Origin: Deltaproteobacteria bacterium | GTDB lineage: Bacteria; Myxococcota_A; Polyangia; Polyangiales; Houyiibacteriaceae | Length of the DNA: 64,000 nucleotides | NCBI GenBank assembly: GCA_017644045.1 | Contig: JAEPMI010000002.1 | Span: forward strand, 577,024-641,023 | Direction of reading: 5' to 3' | Shown: positions 18,571 to 26,746 of the stretch, piece after piece | Position numbering within the stretch: position 1 is the first letter of the stretch | How the letters are laid out: every line of letters begins with the position of its first letter | Notes under the pieces: model-generated | What the model was told of the DNA's origin: nothing | Database searches by the model: none | The model's input: the letters and a program-made list of their open reading frames with translations, nothing else | Made by a program: the position numbers and the translations under genes

Positions 18571-20397
18571 TCAATCCACGATGGTCGCGTCCGCCGAGAC
18601 GGGCGGGCTCTTGGCGGCCTCCGGGTCGACGACCCAGCGGAATCGGTCGACGAGGACGGGCTTGCAGCGCGGATCGAGCGGGTCGGCGATGCCGATCACC
18701 CAGCCGTCGACGGCGCTCCCGTCGGCCTTCACGCGGAAGCGGACGAAGTGCTTGTAGCCCGGGTGCGCGAGGGCGGTGAAGGCCTGGGTCTCCTCCAGAC
18801 CGAGCCGTGTGAGCGCGGCGAAGTAGCCGCCGAAGACCAACCCGCCCGCCACCATCGCGCCCGTGAGCGCGAGCACGCCACCGAGCCACGCGTTCGGCTG
18901 TAGCTCGAGGTGCTCCGCGGCGAACGCGAAGACCTGGAGCGTCCCCATCGGGATGAGCGAGGTGGTCGCGCCAGCCAGCGACGAGAGCAGCACGATCGGG
19001 AGGTAGGGTCCGTCCCGAACGCCTCCGAGGAACGCGTAGGCGATCGCGGTCACCACCCCGGCGATGAGCGTGGCGATGCCGAGGCCGTCGTGGCCGGCCC
19101 ACCAACCGCCGAGACCGAGGAAGGGCGCGTAGAGCAGGCCCATGATCACGTGTGGGATCAGTCCCGCGCGACCGAGGGCGACGTACCAGGGCACCTGACG
19201 CAGCAGCCGCTGGGACTGCTTCGCGTCGGGCCACTCGACCTCGGGCTCGTTCCGGTCGGGGTCCTTCTGGATCGGTGCCGGGTGGAGGAACGCGCCGCCA
19301 CCGCCGGCGGTGACGTGGAGCGCCTGGCCCACCCTCTCGCGCCGGTAGTGGTGAATGTCGCCGCTCAGCAGGAAGGTGTCGTCGACGTCGGTGTCGAGAC
19401 CCAGCGCTTCGACCGTCTCTTGCCCGGTGGTGCTCGGTCGCCCGAACGCGAGGTAGGGGTCGGGCAAGAGCGCCCAGATCTTCGCGCCGCCCTTCTTCTC
19501 CGCGGCCTCTCGAGCGTGGCGAATGAAGGTGCGCTGCTGGGCGTCGACCTTGCGGAGCTGACGGTCCGCGCCGACCAGGAGGATGCCGGGCGCGATGGGA
19601 AGCACCCAATAGCTCGCCGACTGCATCGCGCGATAGCCGTGGAAGACCATCGCGTCGGCTTTGTCGCGCGCGTCGCCCACGACGATGTTCTTCACGAGCT
19701 CGGCGGCGCGGCCCGCGATCGAGGTGTCCGCCGAGCGGATCATCCCTGGCACGACGGCGTCGTCCTCGTCGAAGCGCTTGTAGCGGAAGAGTCGACTGAA
19801 CCCGTCGAGCCCGTCGTACCAGTCGTGGTTGCCGGGAATGCCGAGGAGCGCGCGCCGCTCGCCGTCTTCGCCCACCTCGAAGAGCGCCTTGTTGAAGGGC
19901 ACCATCACCCGGTCGTGGATCTCGCGCGCGGTGGCCACCGGGTACGCGGTGTCCCCACCGAAGATCAGCAGGTGCCCGCGCGGGGCGAGGATCTCGCCGA
20001 ACCCCTCCGGGTCCGGCACCCATGCCTCGCGGGCGATGAGCCGCGCGACCGCCTCGGTCACGCCCGCGTGCTCACCCGAGTCGGCGAGGTAGTCGATCCA
20101 GAGGTCCGTCTCGAGCGCCTCGGTGAGCGTGGGCGCGTCCGGCTGGGGCGCACGGATCCGTTGGGCGATGCGCTCCGTGAGCTCCTCGGGCGGGTCGGGG
20201 CGCATCCACTCGCGTCCGTCGATGCCGTCCGAGGCGATCGCGCTCGCCGCGAAGTGCCGTACGTGACCCCAGAGCGAACGAAAGCCGTACCAGGCGATCC
20301 CCGGGGGATCCGCCGCGCGACGCGCGAAGCGACGGCGAGGTTTCTTCGTCGCCGCTTCGAGCTTCAGCGGCTCCGGCTTCGCTCTCCCACCGTCCAT
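18571..20397 (-). CDS. Membrane-linked calcineurin-like metallophosphoesterase
   Basis: The protein has 608 residues. Residues about 140-400 carry a calcineurin-type phosphoesterase core: LLIFGGDTAYP (first metal Asp), IPGNHDWYDGL (GNHD), and LLSGDIHHYRRE with the metal-binding His pair. After AGGGGAFLHP the chain continues into roughly four to five hydrophobic segments (about 430-560), for example GLLYAPFLGLGGWWAG, IATLIAGVVTAIAYAF and LGGVLALTGAMVAGGLVFGG. A soluble C-terminal domain of about 60 residues follows. It could hydrolyse a phospholipid-linked or periplasmic phosphate ester; the substrate is not evident. The fusion of phosphoesterase and membrane domain is seen in actinobacterial and myxobacterial proteins of unknown role (family knowledge). 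Confidence 0.82.
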   Translation of the reverse strand: MDGGRAKPEPLKLEAATKKPRRRFARRAADPPGIAWYGFRSLWGHVRHFAASAIASDGIDGREWMRPDPPEELTERIAQRIRAPQPDAPTLTEALETDLWIDYLADSGEHAGVTEAVARLIAREAWVPDPEGFGEILAPRGHLLIFGGDTAYPVATAREIHDRVMVPFNKALFEVGEDGERRALLGIPGNHDWYDGLDGFSRLFRYKRFDEDDAVVPGMIRSADTSIAGRAAELVKNIVVGDARDKADAMVFHGYRAMQSASYWVLPIAPGILLVGADRQLRKVDAQQRTFIRHAREAAEKKGGAKIWALLPDPYLAFGRPSTTGQETVEALGLDTDVDDTFLLSGDIHHYRRERVGQALHVTAGGGGAFLHPAPIQKDPDRNEPEVEWPDAKQSQRLLRQVPWYVALGRAGLIPHVIMGLLYAPFLGLGGWWAGHDGLGIATLIAGVVTAIAYAFLGGVRDGPYLPIVLLSSLAGATTSLIPMGTLQVFAFAAEHLELQPNAWLGGVLALTGAMVAGGLVFGGYFAALTRLGLEETQAFTALAHPGYKHFVRFRVKADGSAVDGWVIGIADPLDPRCKPVLVDRFRWVVDPEAAKSPPVSADATIVD

Positions 20398-20556
20398 CGG
20401 CGGGATCCTACCTCCCCTTGGAGCGCGGCGCTGAAAAGGTCCGCGCGTCTCTTCCGTGCATCGCAGCGCGAAGGATTGTCGCGGCTCGGGTCATGGGAAG
20501 AACGTCGGCGCGTCGAGACGACCTCGCGTGCGCCGACCCAGCGAAAGGTGGACGAG

Positions 20557-22170
20557 ATGGGTGATCGATCGATCGGCCGGGGAGTGGTGTGTCTGGTGGT
20601 CGGGCTGGCGTTCGGCTGCTCGACCGGCGCGGAAGGAGACTACGATGGCCCCGCGCCGTCGGTCGCCCAGCCCGCGGACCTCGTGGCGATCTTCGCCAAC
20701 GCGAGCGTCGAGCACGGTGTCCCGGAGGAGCTCCTGCAGGGCATCGCGTGGGCGGAGACCCGATGGACGATGGTCTGGCCCGAGCCTGGCGCCCACACGC
20801 ACGGCCTTCCGCCGGCGTTCGGTGTGATGGCCCTTCGCGCCGAGCGTGCCAGCGAAGGCGCGCGCCTCATCGGAGCGTCGCTCGACGACGTGCGCACCGA
20901 AGCGGCCCCCAACGTGCACGCGGCCGCGGCGTGGTTGGCGCGAACCGCCGGAGAGCTCGGCATCGACGCGTCCGATCCTCTCGAGGCGTGGGCACCGGTG
21001 CTCGAGGCGTACTCGGGCATCGACGACCCCGTGGCGCGCACGCTCTACGCCGACATGGACGTCTTCGGCGCGCTGCGTCGCGGCTTCGTGGCGCGAGACG
21101 GTGAAGGCCAGGTCATCGGTCGCGTGGCTCCGCAGCGCATCGAGCAGATCGAGGTGCCCGCCCCCGTCGCCGTCGGTCCGATCGGTCGGACCACGCAGGC
21201 GCTGGACCCCGGACCCGACTACCCCGACGCGGTCTGGCGCGCGTCGCCCAACCACAGCAGCCGACCCTCGGGGTCACCCGGCGACATCCAGATGGTGATC
21301 ATCCACTCCTGCGAGGGTTCGTACGCCGGCTGCTGGGCCACGCTGACCTCTTCGAGCAGCGGCGTCAGCGCGCACTACGTGGTGAACGCCGACGGCAGCG
21401 AAATCTCGCAGATGGTCACCGAGGCTCGCAAGGCCTGGCACATCGGCGCGACCTACAACTGCTCGCTCAACGACGACACGCGCTGCAACCTGAGTGGCTA
21501 CGGCAGCAACGGCTTCACGGTGGGCGTGGAGCACGCGGGCTTCGCCAGCCAAACGACGTGGGACTCGGGTCTGCTCGACGAGTCGGCCAAGCTCGTCTGT
21601 GACATCACCGAGGCGTACGGCATCCCTCGCGACGCCAATCACATCGTCGCGCACGGGCAGCTCCAGGCGAACCGCACCGACCCGGGCGCCAACTGGCCGT
21701 GGCAGGCGTACATCGACCTGGTCCGACAGCACTGCGGTGACACGACCTTCTCGGAGATCGTCGTGGACGACGACGACGCCAACAACGACTCGACGGTCGC
21801 GTCGTTCTCCGCGTCGAGCAGCTGGATCGCCTCCGGCTACTCCGGCTACTGGGGGAGCGGTTACCGCTACGCGAGCACCCAGCCGATCTCGGACACCGCG
21901 GACTTCTGGTTCTACCTGGAGGCCGGCGGCGACCACACCATCGACGCGCACTGGGTCGCCGGCGCCAACCGCTCCACGGCCGCGCCCTTCCTCTTCTATG
22001 ACGCCAGCTCGACCCTGGTCGGCTCGACCACCGCAGACCAGACGACGAACGGCAGCGCCTGGAACGAGCTCGGGACCTACACCTTCTCGGCGGGTTGGAA
22101 CCGCGTGGCGCTCTCACGGTGGGCCGCCGCAGGCTCTGTCGTCGTCGCGGACGCCGTACGCGTTCGTTGA
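20557..22170 (+). CDS. N-acetylmuramoyl-L-alanine amidase lipoprotein with SLT-like and golvesin-like domains
   Basis: The protein has 537 residues from ATG 20557, with AGGTGG seven bases upstream; the frame is open far upstream to 18910 but that part opposes a real gene. The lipobox is LAFGC (Cys21). Residues about 35-160 resemble a lytic-transglycosylase-like fold (HGVPEELLQGIAWAETRW). Residues about 230-390 are Amidase_2: VIIHSCEGSY (Zn His), SAHYVVNADGSEISQMV, AWHIGA, VGVEHAG, and IVAHGQLQANRTDPGANWPW (Zn His and the DPG motif). The C-terminal 120 residues (SSSWIASGYSGYWGSGY) match golvesin/xanthan-lyase-type binding domains of myxobacteria. It likely cuts peptidoglycan outside the cytoplasm, in self-remodelling or predation. 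Confidence 0.9.
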   Translation: MGDRSIGRGVVCLVVGLAFGCSTGAEGDYDGPAPSVAQPADLVAIFANASVEHGVPEELLQGIAWAETRWTMVWPEPGAHTHGLPPAFGVMALRAERASEGARLIGASLDDVRTEAAPNVHAAAAWLARTAGELGIDASDPLEAWAPVLEAYSGIDDPVARTLYADMDVFGALRRGFVARDGEGQVIGRVAPQRIEQIEVPAPVAVGPIGRTTQALDPGPDYPDAVWRASPNHSSRPSGSPGDIQMVIIHSCEGSYAGCWATLTSSSSGVSAHYVVNADGSEISQMVTEARKAWHIGATYNCSLNDDTRCNLSGYGSNGFTVGVEHAGFASQTTWDSGLLDESAKLVCDITEAYGIPRDANHIVAHGQLQANRTDPGANWPWQAYIDLVRQHCGDTTFSEIVVDDDDANNDSTVASFSASSSWIASGYSGYWGSGYRYASTQPISDTADFWFYLEAGGDHTIDAHWVAGANRSTAAPFLFYDASSTLVGSTTADQTTNGSAWNELGTYTFSAGWNRVALSRWAAAGSVVVADAVRVR

Positions 22171-22173
22171 TCG

Positions 22174-22728
22174 TCAGAGCCGGCGGAGCGGGACCGGAAA
22201 CTGGTCGAGCGGCTCGAGGGCGTCGAGCTCGAGCGGGCCGTGAACCACGACCTCCGCGTGGATCCATTCCCAGTCGCGCAGGTGATCCAGGAGCCAGGTG
22301 AGCTGGGTGGCGTCGGGGTGGGGTCCCGCGTTGGGCACCACCCCGACGCGAACCCCCGCCATGCCGATCACCGCGCCGCGTCTGGTCGACTGACGGTAGC
22401 CGGCCGTGGGCGGGGCCCACGCCGACGGGAGCGCCTCGACGAGTCGACGGATGGGCAGCTGGATCCGTTCCTCCGCCAGCGATCGAGGAATGGGGTCGTC
22501 GTCGAGGCACCCGGCCGCCAGCCAGTCCTCGCGAAGCTCGAGCAGCGCCTCGGTCGGCCCCATCAAGCTGCCCTCCGCCGCTTGCACCTTCCACTCGTGG
22601 GCCTTGCCGGTCAGAGCCGCCGCACGCGCCCCACCGACCACGACCGTGACGACGATCGTGTCGACGTCTCGGGTGTCTTCGACCCCCCAGGCCAAGGGGG
22701 ACTTCGCTTTGCCGGGCCACCGTGGCAC
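22174..22728 (-). CDS. Hypothetical protein, last gene of methyltransferase operon
   Basis: The protein has 184 residues and is soluble, with an N-terminal strand DVDTIVVTVVVGGARAA and a C-terminal part containing RGAVIGMAGVRVGVVPN and LTWLLDHLRDWEWIHAEVVV. I do not recognise the family. It follows the TSPPY methyltransferase gene by 52 bases on the same strand, and converges on the amidase gene with a three-base gap. Confidence 0.6.
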   Translation of the reverse strand: MPRWPGKAKSPLAWGVEDTRDVDTIVVTVVVGGARAAALTGKAHEWKVQAAEGSLMGPTEALLELREDWLAAGCLDDDPIPRSLAEERIQLPIRRLVEALPSAWAPPTAGYRQSTRRGAVIGMAGVRVGVVPNAGPHPDATQLTWLLDHLRDWEWIHAEVVVHGPLELDALEPLDQFPVPLRRL

Positions 22729-22780
22729 GTGAGGATTGCACCACAGCTCCCGTGCTCGACGGAAGTCGCGGGTCTGGCGA

Positions 22781-24019
22781 TCAACGAGCGGCGGCGCGGA
22801 GCGCGATCAGATGCTCACGCCGATTCCGGCGGCCGGAGTAGTCCCGCCGTCCCTGCGACGCGACGGCGAGCACCGAGAGGCCCGCGACCGGCGCCAGCCG
22901 CTCGACCTGCCGCTCGGCCTCGATGCGCTGATCGCCGATCTGACCGTCGCCGAGCAGCAGCACCGCCTGACCATCATCCACGAGGACGGCGCGCATCGCC
23001 TTCAGCGCGTCACCGAGCTCGCGGTCCCAGCGCGCGATTCCCGCCTTCCCCTGGAGCGCGCGGCGGGCGCCGATCTCGCCCTTCTCGAGCGGCTCGGGCT
23101 CGAGGCCGAGCCAAGGGTAGCGACGCGCGTGGTGATCGACGTAGTCGTAGGTGCCGGCATAGGGCGGCGAGGTGACGATGAGGTCGATCTTCTCGCGGCC
23201 CTCCATCAGCTTCGCGAGGTGTCGGGCGTCCCCCTGGACCATGCGCGGTCGGTGGACCTCGTCCAGCTTCCGGCAGGCCGCGCTCAGCTTGCCCCAGCGC
23301 TCCTCGAGCTCCCTGGCCCGGCGAAGGAAGAGCTCGGTGGTCAGCCCCTTCCGGATGCGGCGCTCGGTCTCGCGCCCATCCGTGTCGGAGCGCTGCTTGG
23401 AGACCTTCATCAGGATCGACGAGAAGACCATCTCGAAGGCACGCCGGTCCTCGTCGGGGAGCTCGAGGATCTCCTCGCGCAGTCCGGCGAGCTCCTTGAG
23501 CACGTGCGGCGCGTACCAGCGCAGCTCCTCGCCCTTCAGCGGCGCGCGCGCGTCGACCCGAGCGCGCACGCGCTCTTCGGAGCGAGCGGCGAGGCGGCGC
23601 GCGGTCTCGAGGAACTGGTCCCGCGAGCGCTTCCCGCGGAGCGCGGTCTTCACCTCCGCGACGCGAAGCGCGAGCGGGTTCAGATCCACGCCCCGGCTGC
23701 GGCGGCCGCAGATCATCGCCTCCACCAGCACCGTGCCGCTCCCGCAGAAGGGATCGAGGATCGCGTCGCCCGGCTTGGAGAAGCCGCGGATCAGCGACCC
23801 GGCGAGCATCGGGTGCATCTTGGCGGGGTAGGTGTGGAAGGCGTGGGTCAGCCGGTCCGGATCCATCTCCAGCTTGCCGAACGCGCCCTTCAAGACCTCC
23901 AGCAAGCGCGGATCGCCGCGCCCCTCGGTGGTCGGCGCGGTCTGCGAGAGCGCGCGCTTCTGCTTCTGGCCGCCGCGGCGGTCGCGGCTCTTTCGATCGC
24001 CCTTGCGGTCGCGACTCAT
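22781..24019 (-). CDS. Amino-group SAM methyltransferase with DPFCGSGT and TSPPY motifs (orphan DNA or RNA MTase)
   Basis: The protein has 412 residues. The motif order is a lead-in HTYPAKMHPMLAG (about 62-74), motif I ILDPFCGSGTVLVEA, GVDLNPLALRVA, then about 200 residues later the catalytic IDLIVTSPPYAGTYDYVDHH. TSPPY is typical of N4-cytosine DNA methyltransferases and is also seen in Trm11/THUMP-type RNA enzymes. No THUMP domain and no restriction gene are visible. The N-terminus is strongly basic (RDRKGDRKSRDRRGG), suiting nucleic-acid binding. The ATG overlaps the stop of the upstream TrmN6-like gene (ATGA), so two methyltransferases are translationally coupled. Whether the substrate is DNA or RNA is undecided. 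Confidence 0.82.
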   Translation of the reverse strand: MSRDRKGDRKSRDRRGGQKQKRALSQTAPTTEGRGDPRLLEVLKGAFGKLEMDPDRLTHAFHTYPAKMHPMLAGSLIRGFSKPGDAILDPFCGSGTVLVEAMICGRRSRGVDLNPLALRVAEVKTALRGKRSRDQFLETARRLAARSEERVRARVDARAPLKGEELRWYAPHVLKELAGLREEILELPDEDRRAFEMVFSSILMKVSKQRSDTDGRETERRIRKGLTTELFLRRARELEERWGKLSAACRKLDEVHRPRMVQGDARHLAKLMEGREKIDLIVTSPPYAGTYDYVDHHARRYPWLGLEPEPLEKGEIGARRALQGKAGIARWDRELGDALKAMRAVLVDDGQAVLLLGDGQIGDQRIEAERQVERLAPVAGLSVLAVASQGRRDYSGRRNRREHLIALRAAAR

Positions 24020-24792
24020 GACTCGCTCCGTCGGGGCAGACCGAAGAAGCGACGGAGAGCGACGTAGGCCTCGGTTCGTTGGCCGTCCTCGTCGCGGGCG
24101 ACGAAGGGGTCGGCGTGCACGAAGGGCTCGGTCGATTCGGGGCCCCCGAAGGTGAACACCGAGAAGAGCGGGTCGCGACCGGCGCGAGGCACGGCGTCGA
24201 GCTGCCGGAGCGGCCTGAGACCGACCGCGCGACCGCCGTCGAGCGCACGCTCGGGGTGCCGCGCATCACAGCAGACGACGGCACGACCGTCGTTGGCGAG
24301 CAGCGGCGCCATCGCGGCGAGGTAGTCCTCGACCCCGCCTCGAAGCTCGACGCGCGCGTGCGCTCGCTGCGGGTGCGGGGAGGGTGTGCTGGTTCCGGGA
24401 GGCATGTAGGGCGGGGTTCCGCTGATGAGCTCGAAGGGGCCGCCCGCGTCACGCGCAGCGGCCTGGGTCGTGGGGTCTCGGAGATCGCCGTGGATCAGCG
24501 TCACCCGCTCCGACTGGCCGTTGCGCGCGACGTTCTGCTCGGCGAGCTCGAAGGAGATCGTCTGTGCCTCGACGCCGACCAGCCGCGCGCCTTCGAGGAC
24601 GTGCGCCTCCATCAGCAGCACCGAGCCGATGCCGCAGCCGAGGTCGAGCACGCGCTCCGCCGCCGGCGCCGCGCGGAGCGCCTCACGGGCGGTCAGCACA
24701 TCGTCGAGCGAGTAGCGGTGACCACCCTTCAGCTGCCAGACGTCGAAGCGTCCGGTCAGCGGATCGTCGGTGCGCGGCTCGGAGCGGTCCAA
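24016..24792 (-). CDS. TrmN6/YfiC-like tRNA (adenine-N6) methyltransferase
   Basis: The protein has 258 residues from a TTG at 24792, the only start I can justify: no ATG or GTG lies between the upstream gene's stop and the conserved region, and AGGG lies about ten bases upstream. The family start is LTGRFDVWQLKGGHRYSLDD, followed by motif I VLDLGCGIGSVLLM and the catalytic loop LISGTPPYMPPG. The usual Asn of NPPY is Thr here. RAHARVELRGGVEDYLAAM is the conserved segment after it. YfiC methylates A37 of tRNA1(Val); that specificity is inferred only from family. Coupled to the downstream TSPPY enzyme by a 4-base overlap. Confidence 0.8.
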   Translation of the reverse strand: MDRSEPRTDDPLTGRFDVWQLKGGHRYSLDDVLTAREALRAAPAAERVLDLGCGIGSVLLMEAHVLEGARLVGVEAQTISFELAEQNVARNGQSERVTLIHGDLRDPTTQAAARDAGGPFELISGTPPYMPPGTSTPSPHPQRAHARVELRGGVEDYLAAMAPLLANDGRAVVCCDARHPERALDGGRAVGLRPLRQLDAVPRAGRDPLFSVFTFGGPESTEPFVHADPFVARDEDGQRTEAYVALRRFFGLPRRSES

Positions 24793-24815
24793 GGCGACTG
24801 CCCTGGAGGGCGAGG

Positions 24816-25427
24816 TCAGAAGTTCTCGCAGTTGATCAGCTTGAGCTGCGCCGGCATGTTGCGCTGCATCGGGAAGGTCACGTCGCGGACGATGTCGTTC
24901 GGCGCGGCCGGCGCTCGGAGGTTGCGGCAGACGAGGGTCGTGACCAGCTCCGGGCCGAACTCGCCGTCGTCGTTGAAGGTGAAGGCCGAGAACTGGCAGG
25001 GCTGGTCCTCGGTGGGCGCCACGTTGCCGCAACGGCCGTAGGTCGTGCCGCCGTAGCTGTTGCCGTTGTCTCGGAGCTCCACGGTGCAGCTCGAGCCGAG
25101 CACCGGGCCACCCTCGGGAGAGATCACGAGCCCGCGGACGGTCATCAGCGGGTCGTTGCCGTAGCCCAGCGAGAAGCTGAGGTTCTTCGTGCCGTCGGCT
25201 GCGTCGGCCGCGCTGCAGGTCGCGCGAATGGTTCCCACCCCCTCCACGTCCTCGTCGTGGAAGCCGAGCACGTCGACCGGATCGGAGGCCGCGCCGCAGG
25301 CGGGACCCGAGGTGTCCAGCGGGCAGGCGACCTGATAGCGCGCGTCCACCGCCACGCCGCCGCCATCATCCCCACAGGAGAAGGCGCCGAAGGCGATCAG
25401 GACCAAGGCAAGCGTCGTTCGCATCAT
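24816..25427 (-). CDS. Small cysteine-containing lipoprotein
   Basis: The protein has 203 residues with a signal peptide MMRTTLALVLIAFGAFSC, then GDDGGG. The mature part is beta-rich and has several cysteines (VACPLDTSGPAC, IRATCSAAD, YGRCGN, CQFSAF, LVCRNL, NCENF), suggesting disulphides outside the cytoplasm. AGGGA precedes the ATG. I do not recognise a family. It is first in the probable operon that continues with two methyltransferases (24 bases downstream), an odd pairing of an envelope lipoprotein with cytosolic enzymes. Confidence 0.72.
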   Translation of the reverse strand: MMRTTLALVLIAFGAFSCGDDGGGVAVDARYQVACPLDTSGPACGAASDPVDVLGFHDEDVEGVGTIRATCSAADAADGTKNLSFSLGYGNDPLMTVRGLVISPEGGPVLGSSCTVELRDNGNSYGGTTYGRCGNVAPTEDQPCQFSAFTFNDDGEFGPELVTTLVCRNLRAPAAPNDIVRDVTFPMQRNMPAQLKLINCENF

Positions 25428-25508
25428 TCCCTACTTTCGTGCGAGGCGCGGGGGCCTCGAAAGCGATGTGTAGCAACCGGCCGCAGTTGGCGGCAAGCAA
25501 CCGGGGGG

Positions 25509-26672
25509 TCAGCCGCGTGCCGCGGCGAGGGCTCGGTCGAGGTCGGCGCGGAGGTCTTCGATGGCCTCGAGGCCCACGCTGAGTCGGATCAGGCCGTCGG
25601 AAATGCCCAGCGCGGCCCGCTTCTCGGGGGGGACCGCGCCGTGCGTCATCAGCGCCGGATGCTCGATGAGGGACTCCACGCCGCCGAGGCTCTCGGCGAG
25701 GGTGAAGACCCGCGTGGTCTCCAGGAACGCCCGGGAAGCCGGCAGCCCGCCCTCGATCTCGACCGAGATCATCCCGCCGAAGCCAGCCATCTGCTTGGCC
25801 GCCACGGCGTGCTGCGGATGGCTCTCGAGCCCAGGGTGAATCACCTTCGCGACGCCGGGCTGGTCGGCGAGCCACTTGGCGAGCTCGAGCGCGCTCTCGC
25901 AGTGGCGGGCCATCCGGACCGGGAGGGTCTTGAGCCCACGGAGCACCAGGAACGAGTCGAAGGCCGACTGGACCGCGCCGACGCTGTTCTGGAGGAAGCG
26001 GAGCTGCTCGTTGAGCCCGTCGTCCGAGGTGATCAGCATCCCGCCGACCACGTCCGAGTGCCCGTTCAGGTACTTGGTGGTCGAGTGCAAGACCACGTCG
26101 GCGCCCAGCGAGAGCGGGCGCTGGAGCATCGGCGTGGCGAAGGTGTTGTCCACGCCGACCCGGATGCCCTTGGCGTGGGCGCGCTCGGCGACCGCCGCGA
26201 TGTCGATGACCTTGAGGAGCGGGTTGGTCGGCGACTCGATCCAGACCAGCTTGGTCTTCTCGGTCAGCGCCTTCTCGACGGCGTCGAGGTCCGTCAGGTC
26301 GACCCAGCTGATGTCGATCCCCTTCGGTCGCATCACCTTCTCCATGATCCGGTGGGTGCCGCCGTAGACGTCGTCGCAGGCCACCACGTGGTCCCCCGGC
26401 TCGAGGGTGAGCAGGAGCGTGGTCATGGCCGCGCAGCCACTGGAGAAGGCCAGGCCGTGGGCCCCGCCCTCGAGGGCGGACGCACACTTCTCGAGGGTGC
26501 GCCGGGTCGGGTTGTCGGTCCGGGCGTACTCGAAGCCGGAGTGCTGGCCGGGGCTCTTCTGGGCGAAGGTGCTCGCCAGCACGATGGGCGGCATCACGGC
26601 GCCGGTGATCGGATCGGGTTCCTGACCCGCGTGAATGGCCAGGCTCTCGAGGCGGAGGTCGTCGGTGGTCAC
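25509..26672 (-). CDS. Cystathionine gamma-synthase/lyase family PLP enzyme
   Basis: The protein has 387 residues with a GTG start, and is a full-length Cys/Met-metabolism enzyme (fold type I). Seen motifs are YARTDNPTRRTLE (phosphate-binding neighbour subunit), FSSGCAAMTTLL, WIESPTNPLLKVIDI, VDNTFATPMLQRP, the PLP-lysine HSTTKYLNGHSDVVGG, and ESLGGVESLIEHPALMTHG. It acts in trans-sulfuration: gamma-replacement to form cystathionine, or elimination giving cysteine and 2-oxobutyrate. Sequence alone does not separate synthase from lyase. A second, more diverged member lies at 52364-53515. It is divergent from a kinase gene. Confidence 0.92.
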   Translation of the reverse strand: MTTDDLRLESLAIHAGQEPDPITGAVMPPIVLASTFAQKSPGQHSGFEYARTDNPTRRTLEKCASALEGGAHGLAFSSGCAAMTTLLLTLEPGDHVVACDDVYGGTHRIMEKVMRPKGIDISWVDLTDLDAVEKALTEKTKLVWIESPTNPLLKVIDIAAVAERAHAKGIRVGVDNTFATPMLQRPLSLGADVVLHSTTKYLNGHSDVVGGMLITSDDGLNEQLRFLQNSVGAVQSAFDSFLVLRGLKTLPVRMARHCESALELAKWLADQPGVAKVIHPGLESHPQHAVAAKQMAGFGGMISVEIEGGLPASRAFLETTRVFTLAESLGGVESLIEHPALMTHGAVPPEKRAALGISDGLIRLSVGLEAIEDLRADLDRALAAARG

Positions 26673-26746
26673 GCCCGGCGCTTAGCCCAGATGGCGCCCT
26701 TTCAGCAAGGCGCAGCGTGCGTTCGCGGGAATGCCTTGATCCATCG

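Noticed and set aside
18910-20556. N-terminal extension of the amidase frame (a 1086-residue open frame from 18910)
   Set aside because: It lies antisense to the metallophosphoesterase gene, has Arg/Val/Asp-rich shadow composition and lacks a signal peptide. The lipoprotein signal and Shine-Dalgarno at 20557 set the start.
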